NCBI RefSeq assembly: GCF_910589235.1
Contig: NC_060965.1
Location: 124,001-188,000 of the forward strand
DNA: 64,000 nucleotides
Direction: 5' to 3'
DNA from: Vespa crabro
Lineage: Eukaryota; Arthropoda; Insecta; Hymenoptera; Vespidae
Shown here piece after piece: positions 11,891 to 23,599 of this stretch. Below the pieces are notes generated by a model, which saw nothing but the letters and a program-made list of their open reading frames with translations, had not been told where the DNA came from and did no database searches. Within the stretch, counting starts at the first letter, position 1, and each line of letters begins with the position of its first letter. Position numbers and translations under genes: made by a program.

Positions 11891-12093
11891 CTGTTCGAAG
11901 AGATGCAGCTCGGCTAGGAGCGTGTAGGATATGTAGATGTAGCGTGCATCGTCGGCTTTCTTTCGGGTACGTACCCCCCGAGGAAAATTCCCCTGTAGGG
12001 TGGCACGCCCCCCGGGCCAAGTGCCCCCCCTCGGTCCGCGTTGACGATAATCCACCGTAATTAAAAACCCTAGACGCGATCCAAAGCGCTCTC
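11891..12093 (-). other. Candidate alternative exon with strong donor, GC-rich
   Basis: The segment ends in a consensus donor CAG|GTAAAG (GT at 11890-11889). The phase-0 frame is open for about 67 codons back to a TGA near 12095 and ends TLLAELHLFEQ, which would join DLQSEIETH of the exon at 8486 in frame. That frame has no ATG (its apparent start is GTG). An ATG-started frame in another phase (MRALWIASRVFNYGG...) reaches the donor in phase 1 and would not fit. An internal acceptor-like site ccaccctacag lies about 80 nt upstream of the donor. The core, 11970-12040, is about 70% GC, unlike its surroundings. It could be an alternative first or internal exon, or an inserted element. Confidence 0.3.
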
Positions 12094-12730
12094 ATCGGCT
12101 CACATTCACTTTTCCTTCCCTTCTCTTGGTAGTCTCTTTCTCACTTAATTTTTATCATCGAAGATCATATTTGTTCACAAGGAAAGTTCGGATCGCACAC
12201 TTTTTCATCGAAGAGCTAGCTTTTTTCTCGAGCATTGTGAAGAAAATTTCCTTCGAAGAGAAATACTTTTATTCGAGATAATGTATTACATCTTCATCTA
12301 GTTTATCGCGAGTTTAACTGAAATTATGAACGCACTTGAATTAAAGTTGGCGAAAGGATATTGAAAATTTTCTCGATAAATATATCGTAATCGTCCCGTC
12401 GACGACAAAGAAGAAGCGAGTTTACGTAAACCACAGATAACGGAGATCCAACGAGCGAAGAGTAGGAACTTTTCATTCGCCTGACTAGGCTAATTAAGTC
12501 CAAAGATACTCGATACTTGAAATTCGTCGTTTCTTCGTAGGATGAAGTATTGGTAAAGTTTTCTCGCTCGATTTCGATGCATCAAAGAAGCTACCGGTGT
12601 ATTGGATTGGCCGGAGAAGTTTTCACGAGATACGACAGTCGTCTCGGCCTTAGCTCGAACTTGAATTCCAAAGTCTTCCCTTTCCCTCTTCTCCCTCTCC
12701 CCTATATATACATATACGCATAATTATCTA

Positions 12731-12754
12731 GACGTGTGTGTATATATACATACA

Positions 12755-12800
<46 letters not shown>

Positions 12801-12830
12801 TATACACATACATATATACCTACACACGTA
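12731..12830. repeat. Compound TG/TA/CA microsatellite
   Basis: The core is a pure TA run at 12759-12794, flanked by TG and CA units. Confidence 0.95.
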
Positions 12831-13932
12831 GGTACGGGCATATAGATACCTCTTGGTATGTATGTGCAGGATGACGTGCAATGCGATTTCCAATTAAATT
12901 CAAAGCTGAAACTCGGGATCCGGCTCTTGCCACCAACGACGTGCCGTATTCAACGTTGTTAACGAACTTTGCTATCGATGTTAAATACTAGAAAGCGGCT
13001 CTGTTACTATGCTATAAGCCGGGTTAAGATACGCGTTATGAATATATAATAATTGCTAAAATTATAGAGAGCGCTTGATATTTTACATTTCGGATCTCGA
13101 CCAAACGACGGAGCAAAGAGTAACAAACTTTGATGGATTGGTCTCGTAGCTGTACGCAAAAAGAGAAAGAGAAAAAGAGGGAGAGGGAGAGAGAGAATAG
13201 ATGAACCTAAGAGGCTTGCGAATGCATCCTCTTACGTAGTTGATACCCTGATTTTCGATCGATTCTGATCTTCTAGTTTATATCTGCTTTACTCCATCGA
13301 AAATCTCTAGTCGTGAAATAATATTTAATTTCAACTCGAAGATAAATTCGTAGTTTATAATTTTTAAAGCGATAGGCCAAACTTGGTTCGAGTAATTCTA
13401 TTGCGACTCTTATCTTAAACGTTCTCTCTCCTTTTTAGATGACCAAAGCAAATTCAGAATAGAGTACTCTAAAAGCTCTCTGAATACGAAGAAGAAGAAG
13501 AAGAGGGAGGAGAAGCGATTCCGGGTAACTTGATCAGCAACACTAATACCATCAACTTAGGAGCAGCGTACCGTTTGGTAAAAGTGTCAACGATATTTAT
13601 TGTTCTTTCTGAAGACGATTGCTCTTGAAGCAAGAAGGGTAGCTCACCAGAAATGTCCCGATGATCTTTTATCGAGCTGAGAAAGCTTTTAAAGCCATTT
13701 TATACGATTACTTTGACCCTATTCTACCTCTTTTCTCCTACGAAATAGAGAAATTATAATATTCTTCCTTCGAGTACTATTATCTAGCACTTTTTTAAGA
13801 TAGTATCAGAACTTGACGAAGAATCTTTTAACTTATTATCGCGATGAAAGAAGAACAAACTACTATGGATGAGGTTGAAAATTGATTCGATAAATCGATC
13901 TAGACTTTCTTTTTTACATTTCTTTCCTTTCT

Positions 13933-13971
13933 CCCCCCCCCCCCCTGTCTCCCTCTCTCTCTCTCTCTCTC
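13933..13971. repeat. C13 and (TC)n
   Basis: C homopolymer at 13933-13945, then TC to 13971. Confidence 0.93.
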
Positions 13972-15194
13972 GGGTCCTCGCGTTTCTTCGGTCAATCTCA
14001 AAGATTCATTAGATCCATCGAAGAAAACGCAAACGCTTGCATCTCCCTTGACAATTCACAGAGTCATCAGTCTTACACAGGGTCTCTATTTTTACGATCG
14101 ACGAAAAGAGACCTTGCTATTCGATCGATCTATCCAGGAATCCGTTCTAACGGAGATTGAAAATATATTTTCCACATTTATATATCTATTCGTATGTTTT
14201 CTTTTTTTTTTTTTTTTTGGTTTTGTTGCGTGTGCGTAAAACTGTAATATTTGTGACGAATAAAAGTAAAGAGGGATTTAAACGCGGACCGTTTACGATA
14301 AATCATTAATTTGAAATTTAACCTAGTAACTTTGTTGAACGAGATAGAGGACGAAAGCACGCACGAGTCGAGTGATGTACGTGGTAGGTATCTACGTACG
14401 TACGAAGCTCATTTATCTCATTGTAACTCGCTCGCGGCTAGAAATAATGAGGATAATCCGTGATAAATCATCCGCGATGCGTCAACCATTATATTTACGT
14501 GATTTCCACCGTCCGAATCAATTTCGAAAGAGATAAATGCTCGGGACCTTTGAAACGAAATTATGGACTCGCTTACTAAATACGTTCGTGTGCTATTTCG
14601 ACGTGTACCTATAGATATAGCGCATCGTGTAGCCGGGTCTCTTTTGAAAATTCTCCTGATCGACTGCGTAATCCACAGGTCGTGGTGACTTTCACACCGA
14701 GTCGCGATTTTAAATTAATACGTTTATTGGAAAAATTTATACGAGGGATCACGATCAAAGATGAACTACTATTGCTTTTCCTTTCAAAATGGGCACAAAA
14801 GTTTATCGCTTTGCTTATATTTCTGTTTATTCGTCTCTGGTGAAATCGAACTATTCGACGGAAGTTGTCTCTCTCTCTCTCTCTCATTCGTACTTCCGTA
14901 CAGTTAGATAGGCAGACATAATCGTACGTGCGTACCTATTCCCGCTAATGTAGTTACACACCTGTGCACCACGTCGTCGAGTTCCGGCGAGTTCCTCGTT
15001 ACCTAGCTACCTACATACGTTTACGTATGCACATGTATATGTGTATGGAGGATGAGCGATCCTGTTTGTTCCGAACAGTCCTAGAACATCGCCATCGACA
15101 TCGCCTACCGATTATCGTATAACTAACACATGCGTTCGTCCTTGTCCGACTCCACCCACTTGGATTATCTCGTCCCGCCTTTTCTCGTCCATTC

Positions 15195-15214
15195 TATATA
15201 TATATATATATATG

Positions 15215-15262
<48 letters not shown>
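15195..15262. repeat. (TA)n followed by (TATATG)n
   Basis: A TA run to about 15212, then about eight TATATG-type hexamer units. Confidence 0.95.
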
Positions 15263-15263
<1 letters not shown>

Positions 15264-16673
15264 CTATATACATTGTATACATGTCCATGCGTATGCCTTG
15301 GTGTAATAAGAGAAGCTCGTATTTTCATTAGACGAAGAAGATTTGAATAATTAATCTTCCAGCGACGCGACGCTGGAGGAAGGCGTCGTTTGAGATTGAA
15401 CAAAATAAAAGGCGATATTGAAAAATAGGTAGAGAAATGGCGAGACTGGGTAAACCCTTTATCGAAATAACGGGCTTTGAGGAAAACGTCGAGGATATGG
15501 ACAGGGAAGGAGCTGCGTCGATTACTCGATCATCGATCATTGCCGTTTTCTTTTCCGTCGGCTCGTTCCGCGCCAGGTAATAACGTTGGAGCTTTGAACC
15601 CGTTGTAACATTTTCGTACACAAGGGTATCGTAAACTTAATTAATTACGCTCGCCTCCTACTCTCTACATCGATCTTCGGGTACGAACGCAGAGGATAGA
15701 GAGTAAAATCCTCATAGATGTACACCATTGTATGTGTACATCTTGAAAAAGACCGCTTAAAACAGTATTTGATTTACGAGGCTTGTTCGATTCGGCGGCG
15801 ATCGAAAACTTCCTCGCTATCCTATCCCGTGTAGATCTTTTATATAAATATATTTCAATGTATTTTACGGCTCTCCAATTGACGCACGTTTTGCGACGAT
15901 AAAACACAATTTTAGAACGTTACGACGCAATTCTGACGATTTGTTCTTTCCTTCGGATACGATATTATTGCATTATAATTTTATAATTTCATCTCCGTCG
16001 TCTCGGCATATTTAATCGAGTTAGATTATTACGCGACGGCGTTTTCCAGCCGGCTTCTTCGTCTAATGCCTTTAATTTGTATCCTTTGCTTCATCACAAC
16101 TGTACCATCTCTTTTTACCTTGAAGCCTTAACGCCACTACGATTAACGTTCATTCCACGGTTGGAAAATTCTCGACAGGTTAGAATTCGATATAACGACA
16201 AATTCCATTCTATCGATATTTCGTTCTAAGAGGAAATTAGAGTTTGTCGTAAAAATCCTTTCTAAATGATAGAAAAACGATAGAAATGTGTGGTTTATAA
16301 AAATAATAACGCACCGCGGACGACGATCACCTTTTATACGTACAGTATAGTATAGTTAGGATACGCAAGTTGTCTATCTAACTCTTAACGATTGGAATTA
16401 ATCAATCGTTCGATAGCCGTAACGAAACAACAGCCTTAAGGTATATATACCCAACGTCGATAAGCGTCGATCTTTACGGTGTAAAAGAGAGGAAAACTTT
16501 GGCATTTTCCTACGTTTCCGCGTCTCATTCTCGTCTATATTTTTTGTCTATACTTAATGGTTTATCGGGGGAGAAATTGTTTGTCTGAAAAAGATAAAAA
16601 AGATTCGACGTAAAAAATTTCTACGTATTTAGTAAATTCTACATATTTAGGAAATTTAGCGTATTAGGAGAAC

Positions 16674-17240
16674 GTGGTAAACGCCGAAAGGCGAGAAACC
16701 GGAGACGATCCGTCTCGGCGAATCGACGCCCAAGGGCTAACGCTATTCTCCTCGCGCATAATTGCGATCGCAACGGTCGACCCGTATCAGTCCCGAGTGC
16801 ACAAACGGTCAGGTGCGCTTCGGGCGAGCAAACGGGATGCGCATCGAGCGCGAGAGCAAGAGATAGCGTGTACGTATAGCGTGTGCGCGTGCAAGCAACA
16901 AGGGGGACAGAGAGTTCCTATTAACACGGATAGCTCGCTATCGGAGATGGGAAGGGAGAGGAGGGACGAAGGGGGAGAGATTTGGCAGGGCCAAATCTAC
17001 CCTTGCCGATAAAGGAGGGTCGAGAAAGGAGGGAGGAGAGGGCGGTTGCCGATGCTCGCCGCATCCATTTCGGTACCGCAAATGATTACATTGCGGCCAT
17101 CCACTAACTGGCCAGTGACCCTATATCCCTATCCCTCTTCGCGCCCTCGCTCGCACTGTCGATCAACAACAAGGGGGAATGCCGAGTTGGGTGTTGATGT
17201 CTGCGGTTGAACCTCTTCGGTTCCGTTGCAGCACCGTCCT
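16674..17240. promoter_or_regulatory. CpG-rich, microsatellite-free island
   Basis: About 560 bp of visibly higher GC and CpG than the flanks and without simple repeats. It contains the perfect inverted repeat AGATTTGGC-agg-GCCAAATCT (16978-16998), whose core resembles an NFI half-site pair with a 3-base spacer. Further in are a segment around 17055-17135 that looks unusually non-random and a plus-strand acceptor-like ttccgttgcag at 17221-17231. A minus-strand ATG frame starts near 17068 (MDAASIGNRPLL...), but its only donor would be phase 2, which does not fit the exon at 8486. A promoter or enhancer is inferred, not shown. Confidence 0.25.
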
Positions 17241-18399
17241 TCGGTGCAAAAAGAAAAAAAAGAAAAAAGTGAAAAAGTGGTAAACGAATCCACGAGAAAA
17301 CGGAGAAAAATTTGTCGGAAAGTTTTGAAAAATTTAACTTAACGATATATCGTTTTAACCGAAAGCTACGGATCCGATGGATTATCGTTAATTACCGTTA
17401 ATAAAAAGTGTCACTTAAACGTATGACGCGAGTAGATCTACTTTAACGGTTCAACTGTCTTAATAAATTCGATGCCATCGAGTTTTTCGAACAACAAACG
17501 CGATCCACTACGTAACGCTCGTCGTTGTTCTATTTGCCGGTTTATCTCTATAACGGACTAGTAAGAATAAGGAAAAATAGTTTCCAATGTAATAGGAAAT
17601 CTAATTTGAAAGCACCAATTCGTCGTTTCTCGCAACGATTCCAAGTTACGAAATACTACGCGAGAGTAAAGTTCCGAGGAATATGATCAAAGTTGTATAG
17701 GAGGGAAAACCGACATAAGTACTTGGATAATTCAGTTTGGGTAACGAATGTAGCGCTCTGTAACGCGCGTTCGGGAATTCCGAAACAACTACCTTTTGCA
17801 AATATCTGTTGCATTTTCGACTCCATGTTTCGCGGCTTCTCAACACAATGGATTTGATAATTTTCCATTGAAAATAAATCTCGACTTTATAATCGATTTA
17901 CGACTCATTAAAATAAATTAATCGAATGAAAGGGCATTCTTCTTATTCCAAGGCGAACAAAGCGAACGAAATAATATCATTATTACGACTCTTTTGATCG
18001 AGCACGTATCCTGCGATAAGGAAGTTACATAGGATACGTGCTAGTCTTTAATTAAAATCGATACTTAAACGGATTGCTCCGTACGACGCTTTTAGATAAC
18101 GACGGTATTCCCGAGAGTTGAATGCATTGATATATCGATAAAATTCTTTCGCGTCTAACACCTGTCTACACACCAACGAATATTATGACAAAGGGTGTAC
18201 GGAAGCTAGCCGAGAAATATAGCCGTGGGTAGACAGAAGTAAACTAATAAACTTGATAAGATACGTCTAACGCGACCGATGCAAAGATCTTTTCTCTTAA
18301 TGTTATTATCGCCAATAAATCTGAATATACTAGTGAGTCACCTTGATAGCGCCAATATCTCGATAACAACAAATATCTTTCTTTCGAAGAACCGTATGT

Positions 18400-18438
18400 A
18401 CACACACACACGCACACACACACACACACACACACACC
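18400..18438. repeat. (CA)19 with one CG
   Basis: CA run with a single cg interruption at about 18411. Confidence 0.97.
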
Positions 18439-18668
18439 TTCGACGTTTCTCCGATTTGGCACTTCTCTTCTTCTTTCGCTTATGCCAAAATCGTTAAGTA
18501 AAACGTGCGTGGCATATTTCTTACTTTAACCGTACAAGCGTGACTATTATTAATAACAATCTACGTTCAAAGAGTATAAGGGATTACATTGCTTGAAAGA
18601 AAATTGGTGTTTGAAAGACAGCCGCAATCCTAGAGGAGACGTTGGGAATAAGATAGAGAGGTAGCGCT

Positions 18669-18698
<30 letters not shown>
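18669..18698. repeat. (GA)n, interrupted
   Basis: Purine run with ggg and aaa interruptions. Confidence 0.9.
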
Positions 18699-18699
<1 letters not shown>

Positions 18700-19674
18700 G
18701 AGACAAGCTGATGGATCGTCAGTGAATCTAGCACTCGGAAACGGCTAAGGAATGATGGATCGCTAGCTGCTTAACTAATTCATAAGTAACTGCTGCTTTG
18801 CTGGCAGCTCGTACGTACTCACGATTCTAACTGCAATACGCTTGCCGAGCGATAAAAGATAAAGGAGATTATGGGAGATGCGCGTACCGGAAGCTGCGTC
18901 TCTCGCAAGATTTCATCTGCTACTTCTAGACGAACAATAGAACGTTATAATGGCGTTTACGATGAAATTAGAAAAACTTTACATTTTTACCAGCTATCTT
19001 ATCTGTATGATTTATCATTGAAACGAATTCAAGAAAGATTAAAATTAAACGAATTTTTACGAGCTCTCACGAGTGCTTACGAGAAATGATTAAAAAATTT
19101 AATTGTTACTATTACAAAGAAACATTTAACGATAAAACTGATGCTCACCCATTTCACTAGTAATATCGTCGAAAAGAAATAACTTTGAATATTTTCCGTC
19201 GTAGAAAAGCTCTCGTAAATTAGAAAAATGGTTGGATAAGAATTTTTCCGAGTTATAAAGAGAGGAAGATGGTCTAATAAATCGATGATTTACGGATACA
19301 CGGATATTTACCGAGGTAGCAGGTTATCTAGCGACCGATGGTGGCTCGATTTTCTCCACGGAAAGACGATTAAATCGGTTCAGCGGGCGCATGGACGACG
19401 TTAGCAAATCGTGCAAATCTATGCGACCGCAGGTGTTTTCTATCGATCGGTCGAAATAACGATGAGTTCTCGGACATCCAGTCCGATTGCCACTTTGCCT
19501 CCTTCGTAAGAGGATATGATGGTCGTATAAAAGAAAAAAAGAAAGCAAAAGAAAAGAAAATCCAAATAAAAATATGAAAGAATACCATCGATATCGAATC
19601 GTTGCAAGTTCTTTTTTCCATCTCTTTTTAGTCCTATTTTCTTTTCAAAATACTTAGAGAAAGAAGAGAGAGGA

Positions 19675-19704
19675 TGCGCGCGCGCGCGCGAGAGAGAGAG
19701 AGAG
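19675..19704. repeat. (GC)8-(GA)8
   Basis: Alternating GC then GA. The GC part can adopt a Z-DNA-type conformation. Confidence 0.93.
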
Positions 19705-20158
19705 GACAGGCGCGGGATAATCGATAATGTTAAGCGGATGCAAACGTGGCAAAAATTTTTCACCGACGAGCTTTGAATCTTGCGTTAAAGAGAACTCTTT
19801 GAACAAAAGCCGCACGGTACCCTTCTCATCCCTCTCTTTAATGGTCAAGATCTCTGTCTCTCTCCTTTTAAACTCGAGAAAGAGAGATATTGCAGATACC
19901 TCAGAGTTAAAAGACCGAGGAGCAACAATGTTAACGGCAAGAGGTAGAGAGGATCTCGCGTACCTCTATCGACGATTCCTTCTCCCTTTGTCTTGCGCAA
20001 CCACAAAGTACACACCAAAGTGCTCGCGTTAATTGCCACCACTGGTAGGTTCGTCTTTGCCGTTAGAATATCTCTCGATTCGCAGCTGGAAAATACCTGG
20101 GTGAAATGTCGTCGACTCTCACATAGTAAATTATTACGTAGTCTTTAGAAGCTTTGAA

Positions 20159-20206
20159 ATTAAACGGAATAATTATTTACGAAGTGAAATAATTATTCCA
20201 GTTAAT
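20159..20206. repeat. AT-rich hairpin, 13-bp perfect stem plus 5 bp
   Basis: GGAATAATTATTT (20166-20178) pairs with 20187-20199 across an 8-nt loop. After a 2x2 mismatch, attaa (20159-20163) pairs with ttaat (20202-20206). Confidence 0.9.
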
Positions 20207-20557
20207 GTTTTGTTATATTTTATACTTATTTACGTTGAATGAAAATATGTCAAGAATCGAGGGAACGTTCTTTGATGAAAACGTTGGAAGGTAGCAACGA
20301 TTTTGAAGGGTTCATCGGAAATCGAAAGCGGTAAAAAGGTTTGCGCGAAAATTCTGGCCATTATCGTGACGCGACGTACGTGCGCAAACATTTTTGTTTA
20401 ATGCAAATGTAAAACAGGCAGTTAGATATAATGAAGAAGATTACGCGGCATGTGGTCAGCATAGATAACGAAGGTAGGAGAGTCGACGCACAGCTCGTTT
20501 CTCTGGACACCGAATGTGTCCATGTACGTGCGCGTTCGAATCTCTCTATGGGCGTGC

Positions 20558-20602
20558 TGCGTGCGTGCGCGCGCGCGCGCGCGCGCGTGTGTGTGTGTGT
20601 GT
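20558..20602. repeat. 45-nt alternating pyrimidine-purine run, (TGCG)n(CG)n(TG)n
   Basis: Unbroken alternation of pyrimidine and purine over 45 nt, with a CG core and TG flanks. Confidence 0.95.
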
Positions 20603-21199
20603 TTCTCTGTGCACGAGCACAATTTCGCTCGTAAGCGCTATGCTAATGCGCCCATAATTTTATATATTATCGTATACGATGTTCCATTTACGCGATGGCA
20701 CCAGCCGGTACATAAGCGTGTTTCTAGCGCGTATCGATCTTATATCTCTCGATGGCCGCGATCAAAAATACGAGCTGACATTTCGTAAAAAAATGTTTCT
20801 TGTTTTTTTTTTCATAAACGAGAAGTCGCGATACGTGTAAAATGGTTCATCCCATTGCGCTACAAATGTTAATATCGAAAAAAGCTTGAAGAACGATCGC
20901 GATGATCCGTGTTCATCCGAGAGATAAGCAAATACCAGAGTAGAGAGTAATTCGTTGTTCCATCTCTCAGCTCGAAGAGTCCAATAAAACGAGGAAAAAG
21001 TATCGACACCAGTCGTCGTTGAAAGGAAATCTTTACGGCGCGCGATCCGTAGTCGATCGCGGAAAATGGAAGCGAATGTGAAAACAGGAATTGCCATCGA
21101 AAAAGAAAAGCGTCGAAGAAGGAGAGGCGCGTAAAAAGATAGCGAGGGAGATCGAATCTATCGAATGTCTAACGGGTAAGAAACGAATCGACGTGAGAT

Positions 21200-21222
21200 G
21201 GAGAGAGAGAGAGAGAGAGAGA
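21200..21222. repeat. (GA)11
   Basis: Perfect run. Confidence 0.95.
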
Positions 21223-21980
21223 ACGTCCCATCAAGAGGCTCTGCTACGAATCTCGTAAGAGTAATTATCGGTGGAAGAAGAAGAGAAAAGGCTTCGTTCA
21301 AAATCTGAAATGGCAAGAGAAAACGTTTGCTCTGGAAAGAAGCAATAAAAAGACAAACTCATTTTCTTTCCCTTTCATCCTTTCGCGGATCATTAATTAT
21401 TTTCTTGAACGATGTAAGATAAGACTAACAATAAGACAGATTCTGAAAAATGCAAGATCTCGTTCTAAAGCCTAATAATACGGTGATACATAATTAAGGA
21501 GCAAGAAGGAAAGCTCGCTTTAGCTCGTTCCTGCATCACGATAAATCGCAAATCGAGAGCGATTTTGATCCGGGCAGCTGCGTTTCATCCTGTAAATTAC
21601 GCGCACACGTGTATCGCGTGATATAACGGAAAAAAGTAGGTAGGATGGAGAAAACGTACGTAAATATCTTGTTCGATCGAGAAGGAGGGAAATATACTTT
21701 ACGTCGTACTTGTCGACATACGTTCTCTCCCTCTCGCTTCATCTCCTTCGCGTAGTTCCTATGGAATAACATTATTACGTCACGCTGTGAATCTTTAATT
21801 CGAGAGCGTAGGATCGACTGGCACTAACTACATAACAAATCTTCGTAAAATTCATTCCGTTCGATATACGTAGCTGCTATATGTGATGTTAGTTTATATT
21901 CAATTTACGTTACGGCCTTTATCAATGGATCTTTTAAGCGATATAAATTAAAATACGGGAGGACACGTTTCTACAAGCAT

Positions 21981-22002
21981 AATGGTGCTCTCAAGCACCA
22001 TT
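21981..22002. repeat. Hairpin with 9-bp perfect stem
   Basis: aatggtgct, loop ctca, agcaccatt. Confidence 0.9.
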
Positions 22003-22994
22003 CCAATACGCTCGTATTTTTTTTCTTTTTCCTTCAAATTTCTTTGGACTCGACAGAAATGAAAATATTTGAAAGATTTGACTGATTTAAAGGGAACGAA
22101 GCAATAGTTGAAAGCGATTAAGCGATCCATTCGTTGATGTACCACCGCCTTTCTAGGATTGATGAACGAGATGAAGGGAGAGAAAAAAATAATGCGATTC
22201 GAGGAAGCTCCAGGCTAGAAAAGTTTCTCCTTGTAAAAATCCAATTTCCAAAGTTTCGCTCTCGTTCGCTACCATTCTTATCGAATGGAAAATGCATTTT
22301 CAATTTGAGCTAATTTTATTTTGAAATTGACAATTAAGTGTATATCCATATCGGTAGAAAAAGATTAGATAATAATTATAAAATCGTATATGGAGTATAA
22401 AACAGTCGATATAGCCAGCAGAGTATAATGAGTGTGTATCGCCAAAGAGAGAACGATTATTAACGTCGGTTGTGAACAAACGGAATAACTAATTCTCGCG
22501 ATGGCACGACGTAAATGAAACGCGCATAGTAGCTGCGTCGAAAATGACGTAGTTTTCGGCTTGAAACGTGACAATTTGATAATCTGTGCGCGAGGGCTCT
22601 AAAGGTCTCACCAAATGAAATTCATGGTAAGATCACGGTTCTATGATTTTACAGACGTCTACAATGCTTATCTTGCTTGATCTAGATCATTTTATTAGTC
22701 TTAGCTTATCTCATCGAATGGTAACGTCTCCGTTAGGGCACATTTCTAAGGACACGACAATATAATAATATATAAATGAAATATGGAAACGATGAAAAAA
22801 GCTAATGCTCGCTCACTCGTTGATAAAAAGTAAACTTTGTGCGATCGAGAGGTATGGGGTCTAGAATAACGTAAAGACTATATGTATATAGAAAGATGAT
22901 AGAGAGGAAGAAGCAGCGAACGGTGACCAAGAAGAAGCTTGGAGAAAACTTTATCAAAGCTATTGTTTTCTAACCTTTTATCGACACAATGGCT

Positions 22995-22998
22995 CGGC

Positions 22999-23032
<34 letters not shown>
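22995..23032. repeat. (CGG)12 with one TGG
   Basis: CpG triplet array, translated as poly-Gly or poly-Ala in chance frames. Confidence 0.97.
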
Positions 23033-23033
<1 letters not shown>

Positions 23034-23549
23034 CTCTTCCTTACGGAACCAATATTGGTTTTCTTCGAGCAGCCGCCGTACTACGATATCAAAGTTCATC
23101 CAAGAATTCAGAGAAGATAGGACGGCGTTGGGAGAAACGTTGGGAGGATATATTTACAATAGAGATGCTCTGGGTCTCTGTCGAAAGTCTCGATATTCGT
23201 AGGAGGCAAGGAAGGAAGAGTAACGAAAAAAGAATCAGACGTCCCTTTATTCGAGAAAGAGCGTATCGTCGGACGTGTGGACCTTTTCGATCGTCTATAA
23301 ATAAAGGATCGTTCGCTCGAAGAAGAAGGTACTCTGTACGTTTACTTCGGTACATGGATAGCGAGCGTTCAACACGGTGGATTCCTCTTATATTACGTAC
23401 AAGGAGAGAGGAGAGCCGCCTAGAGCGTTTGATTGAGACGGATAACGTTGCTCGATCACCGCCGCCGGGGCTATACCTCGTCCAATTGCCCGAGAAAAAC
23501 CGATACCATCCGGGATGAAGGTGCATCGCTGCATCTTCCTTTGAAATTT

Positions 23550-23599
23550 CTCTCTCTCTCTCTCGCTCGCTCGCTCGCTCGCTCGCTCGCTCGCTCTCT
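23550..23599. repeat. (TC)n then (CTCG)n
   Basis: TC units pass into a tetranucleotide array of ctcg units. Confidence 0.95.

Larger units (their letters stand above)
12100..16670. other. Intronic stretch without a gene
   Basis: AT-rich DNA with microsatellites at 12731, 13933, 14202 (T17) and 15195. The open frames are short and lack domains. Nothing else seen. Confidence 0.6.
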
